From positions 1 to 5,026 of the forward strand of contig CAMZMA010000234.1 in NCBI GenBank assembly GCA_947311815.1: 5,026 bases of DNA, written 5' to 3'. Of the stretch, positions 1-5,026 are shown piece by piece. The translations under genes were made by a program, and so were the position numbers. The notes beneath the pieces are model-generated. The model did no database searches. It saw nothing but the letters and a program-made list of their open reading frames with translations, and was not told the DNA's origin. Every line of letters begins with the position of its first letter. The stretch's first letter is position 1. The stretch comes from an uncultured Flavobacteriaceae bacterium. Its GTDB lineage: Bacteria; Bacteroidota; Bacteroidia; Flavobacteriales; Flavobacteriaceae.

Positions 1-53
1 ATAACCCTTTCGTTTTTCATTGAAATTTTCATCAAAAAACCATCGTTTTTTAT

Positions 54-61
54 TACTTTTG
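54..61 (+). promoter_or_regulatory. Bacteroidota -7 promoter box for the E2 gene
   Basis: The sequence TACTTTTG matches the Bacteroidota sigma-factor -7 consensus TAnnTTTG exactly. It ends 22 nt before the ATG at 84, implying a short leader of roughly 15 nt. No convincing -33 TTTG is visible; the closest is TTTC at 27-30. The leader is A-rich and lacks a Shine-Dalgarno motif, as is usual in this phylum. The box indicates that the E2 gene is transcribed from its own promoter, although an upstream gene cannot be excluded because the window begins here. Confidence 0.6.
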
Positions 62-83
62 CAGTCCGTAAAATACGATACTT

Positions 84-1418
84 ATGGCAAAATTTGAATT
101 AAGACTTCCTAAAATGGGAGAAAGTGTTGCAGAAGCAACCATCACTTCTTGGTTAAAAGAAGTGGGTGATACCATAGAATTAGATGAGGCAGTTGTAGAA
201 ATTGCAACCGATAAAGTTGACTCAGAAGTACCTAGCGAAGTAGAAGGGACATTAGTAGAAATTCTGTTCGATAAAGACGCTGTGGTAAATGTAGGCGATA
301 CGATTGCAATTATAGAAACAGAAGGAGAATCTACAGATTCTGAATCGGCTACTGCTATTTCAAACTCTGTTGAGAAATCACAAGAAAAAGAAATTGCAGC
401 AGTAGAAAATGCAGTTACAAAAACAATAGCAACTGTTTCTGCACCAATCACAAAAACATCAGAAAGCGGTAAATTTTTCTCGCCTTTAGTTCGTAATATT
501 GCTGAAGCCGAAGGGGTTTCTATGCAAGAGTTAGAAAATATTATAGGAACAGGAAAAGAAGGAAGAGTAACGAAAACCGATATGTTGGCTTACGTAGAAA
601 ACAGAAAATCGGCACCAAAACAAGTCGAACAACCTGTTAAAAAACAAGAAGCACCAAAAGTAGCAGATGCAAAACCTGCTGCCAAAGCAACACCAGTTTC
701 TGTAAATGGTGGCGATGAAATTATAGAAATGACCCGAATGGGAAAACTAATTTCTAAATACATGGTTGCCTCTGTGCAAACGTCTGCACACGTGCAATCG
801 TTTATAGAAATTGATGTAACCAATATTGTAAAATGGCGTACCAAAGTGAAAGACGCTTTCTTAAAAAGAGAAGGAGAGAAGTTGACATTTACACCTATTT
901 TAATGCAAGCGGTAGCATCTACCATTAAGAAATTTCCGATGGTTAATATTGCGGTAGATGGCGATAATATCATCAAAAGAAAAAACATCAATTTAGGAAT
1001 GGCAGCTGCTTTACCAGACGGGAATTTAATTGTGCCAGTAATTAAAAATGCTGATCAATTAAATTTAGTTGGTATGACCAAAGCTGTAAATGATTTGGCA
1101 ACCAGAGCAAGAGCAATTCAATTAATACCAGATGATATTCAAGACGGAACTTATACCGTTACCAATGTGGGCGGATTTGGTTCTGTAATGGGAACACCAA
1201 TTATCAATCAACCACAAGTGGCTATTTTAGCCTTAGGTGCTATTAGAAAAGTACCTGCAGTAATTGAAACACCCGAAGGCGATTTTATTGGCATCAGACA
1301 AAAAATGTTTGTGTCGCATTCGTATGATCATAGAGTGGTAAATGGTGCTTTAGGCGGAATGTTTATCAAAACTTTAAAAGAAACCTTAGAAGCTTGGGAT
1401 GTAAACCAAGAGATTTAG
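84..1418 (+). CDS. 2-oxo acid dehydrogenase complex E2 component (dihydrolipoyl acyltransferase)
   Basis: This is the E2 core subunit of a 2-oxo acid dehydrogenase complex. It moves an acyl group from the lipoyl arm, charged by E1, to CoA in the cytoplasm. The 444-residue protein has the full family architecture. Residues 1-80 are a lipoyl domain with the lipoylated lysine at K44 in ATDKVDSEVPS. A variable linker follows, then a peripheral subunit-binding domain at about 131-170 (SPLVRNIAEAEGVS, GTGKEGRVTKTDML), a Lys/Ala/Pro-rich linker at about 171-208, and the catalytic domain from about 210 to 440. The catalytic signature is SYDHRVVNGALGG with H416. The lipoyl domain (MGESVAEATITSWLKEVGD) resembles branched-chain or oxoglutarate-type E2s more than the pyruvate-dehydrogenase type, so a branched-chain 2-oxo acid substrate is likely but not proven. 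One oddity is Asn420 where HRVVDG normally has Asp. No E1 or E3 gene is adjacent downstream. The start at 84 fits the -7 box and gives a canonical N-terminus. Confidence 0.95.
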   Translation: MAKFELRLPKMGESVAEATITSWLKEVGDTIELDEAVVEIATDKVDSEVPSEVEGTLVEILFDKDAVVNVGDTIAIIETEGESTDSESATAISNSVEKSQEKEIAAVENAVTKTIATVSAPITKTSESGKFFSPLVRNIAEAEGVSMQELENIIGTGKEGRVTKTDMLAYVENRKSAPKQVEQPVKKQEAPKVADAKPAAKATPVSVNGGDEIIEMTRMGKLISKYMVASVQTSAHVQSFIEIDVTNIVKWRTKVKDAFLKREGEKLTFTPILMQAVASTIKKFPMVNIAVDGDNIIKRKNINLGMAAALPDGNLIVPVIKNADQLNLVGMTKAVNDLATRARAIQLIPDDIQDGTYTVTNVGGFGSVMGTPIINQPQVAILALGAIRKVPAVIETPEGDFIGIRQKMFVSHSYDHRVVNGALGGMFIKTLKETLEAWDVNQEI

Positions 1419-1434
1419 AAAAATTATTTTCGTA

Positions 1435-1464
1435 AAAAAAACCTCGAATATTCGAGGTTTTTTT
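1435..1464. terminator. Bidirectional intrinsic terminator between convergent genes
   Basis: This is a perfect 30-bp palindrome centred between 1449 and 1450. Its GC-containing core is CCTCGAATATTCGAGG, flanked by eight A on the left (1434-1441) and seven T on the right (1458-1464). Either strand therefore reads as a hairpin followed by a U tract. It lies in the 52-nt gap between the stop of the E2 gene (1418) and the stop of the minus-strand gene (1471), and can end transcription from both. Confidence 0.9.
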
Positions 1465-1470
1465 ATGGGG

Positions 1471-2424
1471 TTATTTTTTGTGTTTCTTTTTCCATTTTTT
1501 CTTTTCTCTACGCTTCATTTCTTTTGTGATAATTTCTTGGTTAAAATTAGCCGTATAAGAAATTTTAGATTTTAACTGTGTAATTCCTTTATCTGTAAAA
1601 TAAAACGGATTTATGTAGATGTGATGATGGCTTTTTGTCCTTAAATTTTCTTTTTTATTTCGAAATTTAAAATGTGGGTCTAAATAATACACTCCTATAC
1701 GTAGTTGGTTGTTCTCGGCGGTGTCATAACTACCTGTTGTAGCAATAGGAGTTGAAGGGTAAACGGTATCGCCTACCTTAATTTTAATACTGTTTTTTGC
1801 TAAAACGCTGTATCTTGCAAAAGTGCCATCAGAATGCTCAATAAGAATGTAATTTTCGTCAGATTTGTAACCGTATTCTTTTCCGCTGGTGGTATCACTG
1901 TTCCACTTATTTTGAACTTTTATTACAATTCCTTTTCTAATAGCGACTACCGTTGTGTTTGGGGTCGTTTTAAATTTAAAATACTTCCAATTTTTTGGAT
2001 TTTTGTTACCAAAAAAACGTTTTCCGAGATAAGATAATTTAGAAGCAGTTATTTTTGTTCCTTTCTTAAAAGGCAATATGTAAACAAAATTACTATCTAT
2101 CTTAGCATTCGGGTTTCCGTTAATAGATTGGTATCTATAAGAATAACTAATGCGCTTTTTTTTATCTATAGGACGTAAAGTAAATAATAAACCAGACCAT
2201 CCTTTAATGGTTTTCGTAATCACTTTGGGTTTACGGCAGTTTGTTAATTTCTTAAATGTAATGATTACATGCTTGCTACCAGGGTTTGTTTTTGTATAAT
2301 AAAAATCAATAGAATTGTTACTGTTTCGTTGGGGGGTAATTGTTAAAGGTTTTTTTTGAGAAAATCCAATATTTGAAATCATCAAAAAAATAATAAAAAA
2401 AGATATTTTAAACTTAAAAGGCAT
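1471..2424 (-). CDS. Exported protein with degenerate M23/LytM-like domain, probably catalytically inactive
   Basis: The protein has 317 residues. Residues 1-22 form a signal peptide (basic start, hydrophobic FFIIFLMISNIG, then GFS before Q23), so it is exported; there is no lipobox cysteine. Residues about 25-135 resemble no family I recognise. Residues about 145-275 have the outline of a lysostaphin/M23 fold: TTVVAIRKGIVIKV, then NYILIEHSDGTFARYSVL, then IKVGDTVYPSTPIATTG, then LRIGVYYLD, and finally INPFYF. M23 peptidases normally cut peptidoglycan cross-links. By motif alignment, however, the HxxxD pair falls at W146/K150, the Y-x-H-L histidine at V207, and the HLH pair at Q240/R242. An active zinc site is therefore not expected. 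Such pseudo-enzymes elsewhere (EnvC, NlpD) activate amidases, but a similar role here is only inference. The C-terminus (about 301-317) is a strongly basic Lys/Arg tail. The gene is divergent from the secreted DUF6263-like gene and convergent with the E2 gene. Confidence 0.75.
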   Translation of the reverse strand: MPFKFKISFFIIFLMISNIGFSQKKPLTITPQRNSNNSIDFYYTKTNPGSKHVIITFKKLTNCRKPKVITKTIKGWSGLLFTLRPIDKKKRISYSYRYQSINGNPNAKIDSNFVYILPFKKGTKITASKLSYLGKRFFGNKNPKNWKYFKFKTTPNTTVVAIRKGIVIKVQNKWNSDTTSGKEYGYKSDENYILIEHSDGTFARYSVLAKNSIKIKVGDTVYPSTPIATTGSYDTAENNQLRIGVYYLDPHFKFRNKKENLRTKSHHHIYINPFYFTDKGITQLKSKISYTANFNQEIITKEMKRREKKKWKKKHKK

Positions 2425-2455
2425 GTAAAAGGATTTAAAAACGAATGAAATTCAG

Positions 2456-2466
2456 GTAAATATAAT
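2456..2466 (-). promoter_or_regulatory. Candidate promoter box for the M23-like gene, left arm of an 11-bp inverted repeat
   Basis: Read on the minus strand this is ATTATATTTAC. It contains TATATTTA, which differs from the TAnnTTTG -7 consensus only at the last base. Thirty-one nt separate it from the ATG at 2424. The identical 11-mer on the plus strand at 2506-2516 serves the divergent gene. No clear -33 element is visible, and the region is AT-rich, so the assignment is tentative. Confidence 0.4.
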
Positions 2467-2505
2467 CAATAATTAGTATAAAATAAAGCAATTCAAAAAA
2501 AACAT

Positions 2506-2516
2506 ATTATATTTAC
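2506..2516 (+). promoter_or_regulatory. Candidate promoter box for the DUF6263-like gene, right arm of an 11-bp inverted repeat
   Basis: The sequence ATTATATTTAC includes TATATTTA, one mismatch from the TAnnTTTG consensus, and ends 31 nt before the ATG at 2548. This spacing is the same as for the mirrored copy facing the minus-strand gene. The leader between box and start is almost entirely A-rich, without a Shine-Dalgarno motif. A shared regulator site is an alternative to a plain -7 box. Confidence 0.4.
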
Positions 2517-2547
2517 AAGCTAAAAATAAATAAAAACAAAAAACAAC

Positions 2548-3282
2548 ATGAAGAAATTTTTCACATTACTATTAGTTGCAGTAACTATGGTAACAACCGC
2601 ACAAGAATCAGTAATATTACGTGTGCATCATACAAAAGGAGCTAAATATCTAGTAAAAATGGACATGAATAATGATATGGGATCAGCAGGATTTATGGGG
2701 ATGAAAATGGAAATGGAAACCAAAGTAATTGATGCAAAAGAAAATGCTTTTGAAACCGAAATGAGTTTTAAAAGAATTTCTATGGATATGATGCAACAAG
2801 GTATGACCATGTCTTATGATTCGAATACAAAAGATGAAGATTTAGATGATAAAGGAAAAATGCTAAAAGCACAAATAGGCCCGATGTTAAAAATGGTGGT
2901 GACTTCTAAAACAGATGCATTAGGTAATATTACCGATACAAAAGTTGTACCTAATATGCCTGGGGCAGATCAATTTACAAATCAATCGAACAATGTTGTA
3001 TATCCTAAAGAAGCTGTAAAGGTAGGAAGTACTTGGACTGCAGAAAAAAGCAATCAAGGTATGACAATGAAATTTGTTTATACCGTTAAATCTATCACCA
3101 AAGAAAGTGTAGATGTAGATTTATCTGGTAAAATTTCAGGAGCAGGTACAGGTGATGTTACAGGATCTCTAAAAATTGATAGAGAAATTGGAATTCCAAC
3201 TTTTTTTGACATGAATATGGATATGTCTGCTAATGGAATGAAAATAAAATCTACCATTAAAATGACGACCACTAAAATGTAA
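2548..3282 (+). CDS. Secreted methionine-rich protein, DUF6263-like
   Basis: The 244-residue protein begins with a signal peptide (MKKFFTLLLVAVTMVTTAQ, cleavage near A18/Q19). It has no lipobox and no cysteine, so it is probably a soluble periplasmic or secreted protein. The mature part looks all-beta. The stretch KVGSTWTAEKSNQGMTMKF, preceded by VVYPKEAV and followed by a C-terminal strand pattern ending SLKIDREIGIP, resembles the Bacteroidota DUF6263 family; this is a recollection of family style, not a search result. The function is unknown. Twenty-seven of 244 residues are Met (about 11%), often in alternating runs such as MGMKMEM (50-56), MDMMQQGMTM (79-88) and MNMDM (222-226). On a beta strand these would place Met along one face. 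The gene stands alone, with a divergent exported neighbour upstream and its own terminator downstream. Confidence 0.85.
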   Translation: MKKFFTLLLVAVTMVTTAQESVILRVHHTKGAKYLVKMDMNNDMGSAGFMGMKMEMETKVIDAKENAFETEMSFKRISMDMMQQGMTMSYDSNTKDEDLDDKGKMLKAQIGPMLKMVVTSKTDALGNITDTKVVPNMPGADQFTNQSNNVVYPKEAVKVGSTWTAEKSNQGMTMKFVYTVKSITKESVDVDLSGKISGAGTGDVTGSLKIDREIGIPTFFDMNMDMSANGMKIKSTIKMTTTKM

Positions 3283-3302
3283 AAATTTTATAGACTAATA
3301 TT

Positions 3303-3334
3303 AAAAATGCTCCGAAATATTCGGAGCATTTTTT
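3303..3334 (+). terminator. Intrinsic terminator of the DUF6263-like gene, possibly bidirectional
   Basis: A 14-bp stem (3303-3316 with 3320-3333) closes a three-base ATA loop. Its GC-containing part is TGCTCCGAA pairing with TTCGGAGCA, followed by a six-T run at 3329-3334. It starts 20 nt after the stop at 3282. On the minus strand the same hairpin is followed by five T, so it may also stop the convergent helicase transcript. No GC-containing hairpin is visible closer to the helicase stop. Confidence 0.9.
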
Positions 3335-3365
3335 GTTTTATATTTTAGTATTAAAGAAGACGAAA

Positions 3366-3452
3366 ATTAACCGATATTAGATTGTTTTTTAACTTGTTAA
3401 AAATAAAGAACTTAAATCTTAGGTCGTAAGGTCTTATATCCGTTAGGCTAAT
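3366..3452 (+). repeat. Intergenic direct repeat copy A, MITE/REP-like, downstream of the helicase gene
   Basis: This stretch aligns with 4772-4857 at about 84% identity by hand count (13 substitutions and one 1-nt gap over 87 columns). The longest exact block is 19 nt at 3381-3399; TATATCCGTTA near the right end is also conserved. The ends are imperfect inverted repeats: TTAACCGATATTAGA at 3367-3381 matches the reverse complement of 3432-3446 at 12 of 15 positions. Inside is a perfect hairpin, TTTTTAAC (3386-3393) with GTTAAAAA (3396-3403). It contains no open reading frame of note. It occupies most of the gap between the terminator at 3303-3334 and the helicase stop at 3471. The weaker similarity may extend left to about 3349. 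Confidence 0.75.
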
Positions 3453-3470
3453 AAAATGGATTCTAGTTTT

Positions 3471-4706
3471 TTAATACCAGCGTTTTTTATTCTTTTTAGA
3501 CGCTTCAGATTTTCGTCCTTTTTTGTATTTGCTCCCTTTCTTTTTATGAACTTCGGGCGTTGCTTTTGGATTTAAAAGATACGGATGATCGTCTATAACA
3601 GGAATCTTTTTTTGTATCAATTTTTGAATATCTAAGATGTATTTCTTTTCATCAGCAGCACAAAAAGAATAAGAAGACCCTACTTTTCCTGCTCTTGCGG
3701 TTCTACCAATTCTATGTACATAAATTTCGGGCACATTAGAAATATCAAAATTAATAACGGCATCTAAACCAGAAATATCCAACCCACGAGAAGCAACATC
3801 GGTAGCAATTAAAATATTTACTTCTTTATTTTTAAATTGTTGTAAGGCTTCTTGTCGTGCAGTTTGGGTTTTGTCTCCGTGAATACTAGTGGCGTTGTAA
3901 CCGTTTTTTAACAATGTTTTTTCTAATTTATCTACGCCAAATTTGGTGCGTCTAAAAATAAGAATGCGTCCTTTTATAGAATTCCTTAAAATGTGTAAGC
4001 ACAATTCAATTTTCTTTTGTTTGGGTACGTAAAATAAAAATTGAGAAACTCCTTTTGCGGCAGATGACGAAGGCGTAACAGCAATATTTTCTGGATTATT
4101 TAACAAAGTGTTTGCCAAATCTATCACTTTTGTTGGCATGGTGGCAGAAAAAAGTAACACTTGTTTTTTATCAGGACAAAGGCGGTCAATTTTTTTAATA
4201 TCATCAATAAAACCCATGTCTAACATTAAATCGGCTTCATCTAATACCAAGGTTTCAATATAGTCTAAATTCACGCAATCTTGCTTGTGTAAATCTAACA
4301 ATCTACCAGGAGTAGCAATTAAAATATCGACACCTTTTTTTAAACGTTCTTTTTGTGGTTCAATAGAAGCGCCGCCAAACAAAACCGTACTGCGTAAATT
4401 GGTGTATTTACCGTAAGAAGCAAAATTTTCTTCAATTTGTATGGCTAATTCTCTGGTAGGACTTACAATTAAAGCTCGTATTTTCTTGCTTTTTTTAGCG
4501 GTGTCTTGGTTGCGGAACAACTGTTGTAAAATAGGCAATGCAAACGCAGCAGTTTTTCCTGTACCTGTTTGAGCAGTAGCAATCACATCTTTTTTATCAA
4601 GAATTAGCGGAATTGCCTTTTCTTGAATAGGTGTTGGCTTCTCGTAATTTTTCTCGTAGAGTGCCTTTAAAATAGGTTTGTTTAATGGTAAATCGTAAAA
4701 ATACAT
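3471..4706 (-). CDS. rhlE: DEAD-box ATP-dependent RNA helicase, RhlE type
   Basis: This cytoplasmic RNA helicase unwinds or remodels RNA duplexes using ATP; family roles include ribosome assembly and RNA turnover. Numbering from the ATG at 4706 gives 411 residues. All core motifs are present: Q motif PTPIQ (24-28), motif I AQTGTGKT (45-52), Ia PTRELA (83-88), GG (111-112), Ib TPGR (132-135), II DEAD (156-159), III SAT (187-189), IV ILIFRRTK (248-255), V ATDVASRGLDI (301-311) and VI HRIGRTARAG (331-340). The two RecA-like domains are followed by a short basic tail (about 380-411, Lys/Arg/Ser-rich), a typical RNA-binding extension in this subfamily. The frame can be opened seven codons earlier at a TTG (4727), but that TTG is the last part of a perfect -7 promoter box, so ATG 4706 is preferred; it also gives a normal family N-terminus. 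The gene is monocistronic, facing away from pfkA, with a copy of the same repeat in the gap on each side. The subfamily symbol is assigned from motif style and could be another DEAD-box paralogue. Confidence 0.93.
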   Translation of the reverse strand: MYFYDLPLNKPILKALYEKNYEKPTPIQEKAIPLILDKKDVIATAQTGTGKTAAFALPILQQLFRNQDTAKKSKKIRALIVSPTRELAIQIEENFASYGKYTNLRSTVLFGGASIEPQKERLKKGVDILIATPGRLLDLHKQDCVNLDYIETLVLDEADLMLDMGFIDDIKKIDRLCPDKKQVLLFSATMPTKVIDLANTLLNNPENIAVTPSSSAAKGVSQFLFYVPKQKKIELCLHILRNSIKGRILIFRRTKFGVDKLEKTLLKNGYNATSIHGDKTQTARQEALQQFKNKEVNILIATDVASRGLDISGLDAVINFDISNVPEIYVHRIGRTARAGKVGSSYSFCAADEKKYILDIQKLIQKKIPVIDDHPYLLNPKATPEVHKKKGSKYKKGRKSEASKKNKKRWY

Positions 4707-4724
4707 GTATTGTTTTGTGTATGG

Positions 4725-4732
4725 CAAATGTA
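4725..4732 (-). promoter_or_regulatory. Bacteroidota -7 promoter box for the helicase gene
   Basis: On the minus strand the sequence is TACATTTG, an exact match to TAnnTTTG. Eighteen nt separate it from the ATG at 4706, so transcription would begin around 4718-4721 with a leader of about 12-15 nt. This placement rules out the TTG at 4725-4727 as a normal start, because it would lie upstream of the transcript. No clear -33 element is visible. Confidence 0.65.
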
Positions 4733-4771
4733 CAGCTTAAAATAGGAATGATAACTATTAAAAAAATGGTA

Positions 4772-4857
4772 ATTAATCGATATTAAATTGTTTTTTAACT
4801 TGTTAAAATAAACGACGTAAGTCTTATGTCGTACCGTCATATATCCGTTAAGTTCAT
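4772..4857 (+). repeat. Intergenic direct repeat copy B, MITE/REP-like, upstream of the helicase and pfkA genes
   Basis: This is the second copy of the element at 3366-3452, in the same orientation. Its termini are also imperfect inverted repeats: TTAATCGATATTAAA (4773-4787) against the reverse complement of 4837-4851, 10 of 15 matching. The internal hairpin TTTTAAC (4793-4799) with GTTAAAA (4802-4808) is conserved. This copy also has a second hairpin at 4813-4831. It lies between the helicase promoter and the pfkA promoter without covering either -7 box. The 214-nt gap it sits in (4728-4941) has no other coding signal. Confidence 0.75.
4813..4831. repeat. Inverted repeat (hairpin) inside repeat copy B
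   Basis: CGACGTAAG and CTTATGTCG face each other around a single T, with one G-T wobble in nine pairs; a real RNA stem would open the centre. The corresponding positions in copy A (3408-3426) carry several changes that break this pairing, so the hairpin is either ancestral and lost in A, or specific to B. It has no T tract and does not look like a terminator. Confidence 0.5.
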
Positions 4858-4923
4858 ATGTAGATATATATGTAAGTCGAAATCGTTTTCGCAGTTTCTT
4901 CGGATAAATTCATCAAAAATGAG

Positions 4924-4931
4924 TAATTTTA
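4924..4931 (+). promoter_or_regulatory. Candidate -7 promoter box for pfkA
   Basis: TAATTTTA matches TAnnTTTG except for the last base and ends 10 nt before the ATG at 4942, which would leave a very short leader. The nearest -33-like sequence is TTTC at 4895-4898. The region just upstream also holds a small inverted repeat, CGAAA (4878-4882) with TTTCG (4887-4891). The call is weak because of the mismatch and the AT-rich setting. Confidence 0.35.
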
Positions 4932-4941
4932 CAATCGATTT

Positions 4942-5026
4942 ATGAAGAAAATTAAAAAAATAGGAGTGATGACTTCTGGAGGCGATTCTCCAGGAATGAA
5001 TGCCGCCATAAGATCGGTGGTAAGAG
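4942..5026 (+). CDS. pfkA: ATP-dependent 6-phosphofructokinase, N-terminal fragment cut by window end
   Basis: The 28 visible residues begin MKKIKKIGVMTSGGDSPGMN and continue AAIRSVVR. This is the characteristic N-terminus of bacterial phosphofructokinase, with the GGDSPGMNAAIR nucleotide-binding loop at residues 13-24. The enzyme phosphorylates fructose 6-phosphate to fructose 1,6-bisphosphate in glycolysis in the cytoplasm. The ORF is open to the last base and the rest of the protein (normally around 320 residues) lies outside the window. The ATG is preceded by an AT-rich leader without a Shine-Dalgarno motif. The gene is divergent from the helicase gene, with repeat copy B between them. 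Confidence 0.93.
   Translation, partial: MKKIKKIGVMTSGGDSPGMNAAIRSVVR

Noticed and set aside
1..32. Possible start of a divergent minus-strand gene (ATG at 32 or 20, reading MKISMKNERV out of the window)
   Set aside because: Only ten codons are visible and there is no clear promoter box. A plus-strand gene ending at the TGA at 21-23 is equally possible, so neither can be supported.
53..451. Minus-strand open frame of 132 codons opposite the E2 lipoyl domain
   Set aside because: It lies antisense to a clearly conserved domain, its Ser/Ile/Val-rich translation is typical of a shadow frame, and its stop overlaps the E2 promoter.
590..991. Minus-strand open frame of 133 codons opposite the E2 catalytic domain
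   Set aside because: It is antisense to conserved coding sequence and shows no recognisable motif or start signal.
1834..2037. Plus-strand open frame of 67 codons inside the M23-like gene
   Set aside because: It is antisense to a gene with a signal peptide and family-like motifs; no promoter or family resemblance is seen.
2628..2810. Minus-strand open frame opposite the DUF6263-like gene
   Set aside because: The Ile/Ser-rich translation is the complement of the Met-rich coding strand, and no independent signals are present. The same applies to the frame at 3078-3272.
3386..3403. TTTTTAAC-TT-GTTAAAAA hairpin as a terminator for the helicase gene
   Set aside because: The stem has one G-C pair, the same hairpin recurs in repeat copy B where no gene ends, and the stronger hairpin at 3303-3334 is better placed for termination from both sides.
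4878..4891. Small inverted repeat CGAAA-TCGT-TTTCG upstream of pfkA as an operator
   Set aside because: Five base pairs in AT-rich sequence is within chance expectation and it matches no operator I recognise.
1..5026. CRISPR array, tRNA or rRNA gene, integrase, transposase or defence genes
   Set aside because: No regularly spaced repeats, no tRNA-like cloverleaf, no rRNA-like sequence and no mobile-element protein were seen. All long coding frames are explained by the five genes listed.

Overview
The window reads as chromosomal DNA from a marine-type member of the Flavobacteriia (Bacteroidota), broadly Polaribacter- or Tenacibaculum-like; the genus is a guess. The evidence is the low GC content, A-rich start regions without Shine-Dalgarno sequences, Bacteroidota-type -7 boxes (TAnnTTTG) just upstream of starts, signal peptides ending in FSQ or TAQ, and a secreted protein resembling the Bacteroidota-restricted DUF6263 family.

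Layout from left to right. (1) Positions 84-1418 (+) hold a complete E2 acyltransferase of a 2-oxo acid dehydrogenase complex, with its own promoter. (2) A perfect 30-bp palindrome at 1435-1464 is a bidirectional terminator shared with the convergent next gene. (3) Positions 1471-2424 (-) encode an exported protein with an M23/LytM-like domain in which every expected zinc-binding and catalytic residue appears to be replaced. (4) A 123-bp divergent intergenic region carries an 11-bp inverted repeat, each arm exactly 31 nt from the start codon it faces. (5) Positions 2548-3282 (+) encode a secreted, methionine-rich DUF6263-like protein, followed by a strong hairpin terminator. (6) Positions 3471-4706 (-) encode a RhlE-type DEAD-box RNA helicase. 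(7) From 4942 (+) to the window edge lies the first part of pfkA (6-phosphofructokinase).

Most of the window is ordinary housekeeping sequence in single-gene transcription units, so no multigene system is evident. The least ordinary structure is a pair of direct repeats of about 87 nt (3366-3452 and 4772-4857, about 84% identical by hand alignment) that sit in the gaps on either side of the helicase gene. Each copy has imperfect terminal inverted repeats and an internal TTTTAAC/GTTAAAA hairpin. They look like two copies of a small MITE- or REP-like intergenic element. The degenerate M23 protein and the symmetric divergent promoter region are the next most interesting points.

The genes do not form an evident pathway. 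The E2 and PfkA belong to central carbon metabolism, the helicase to RNA metabolism, and the two divergent exported proteins may be co-regulated envelope proteins of unknown function.
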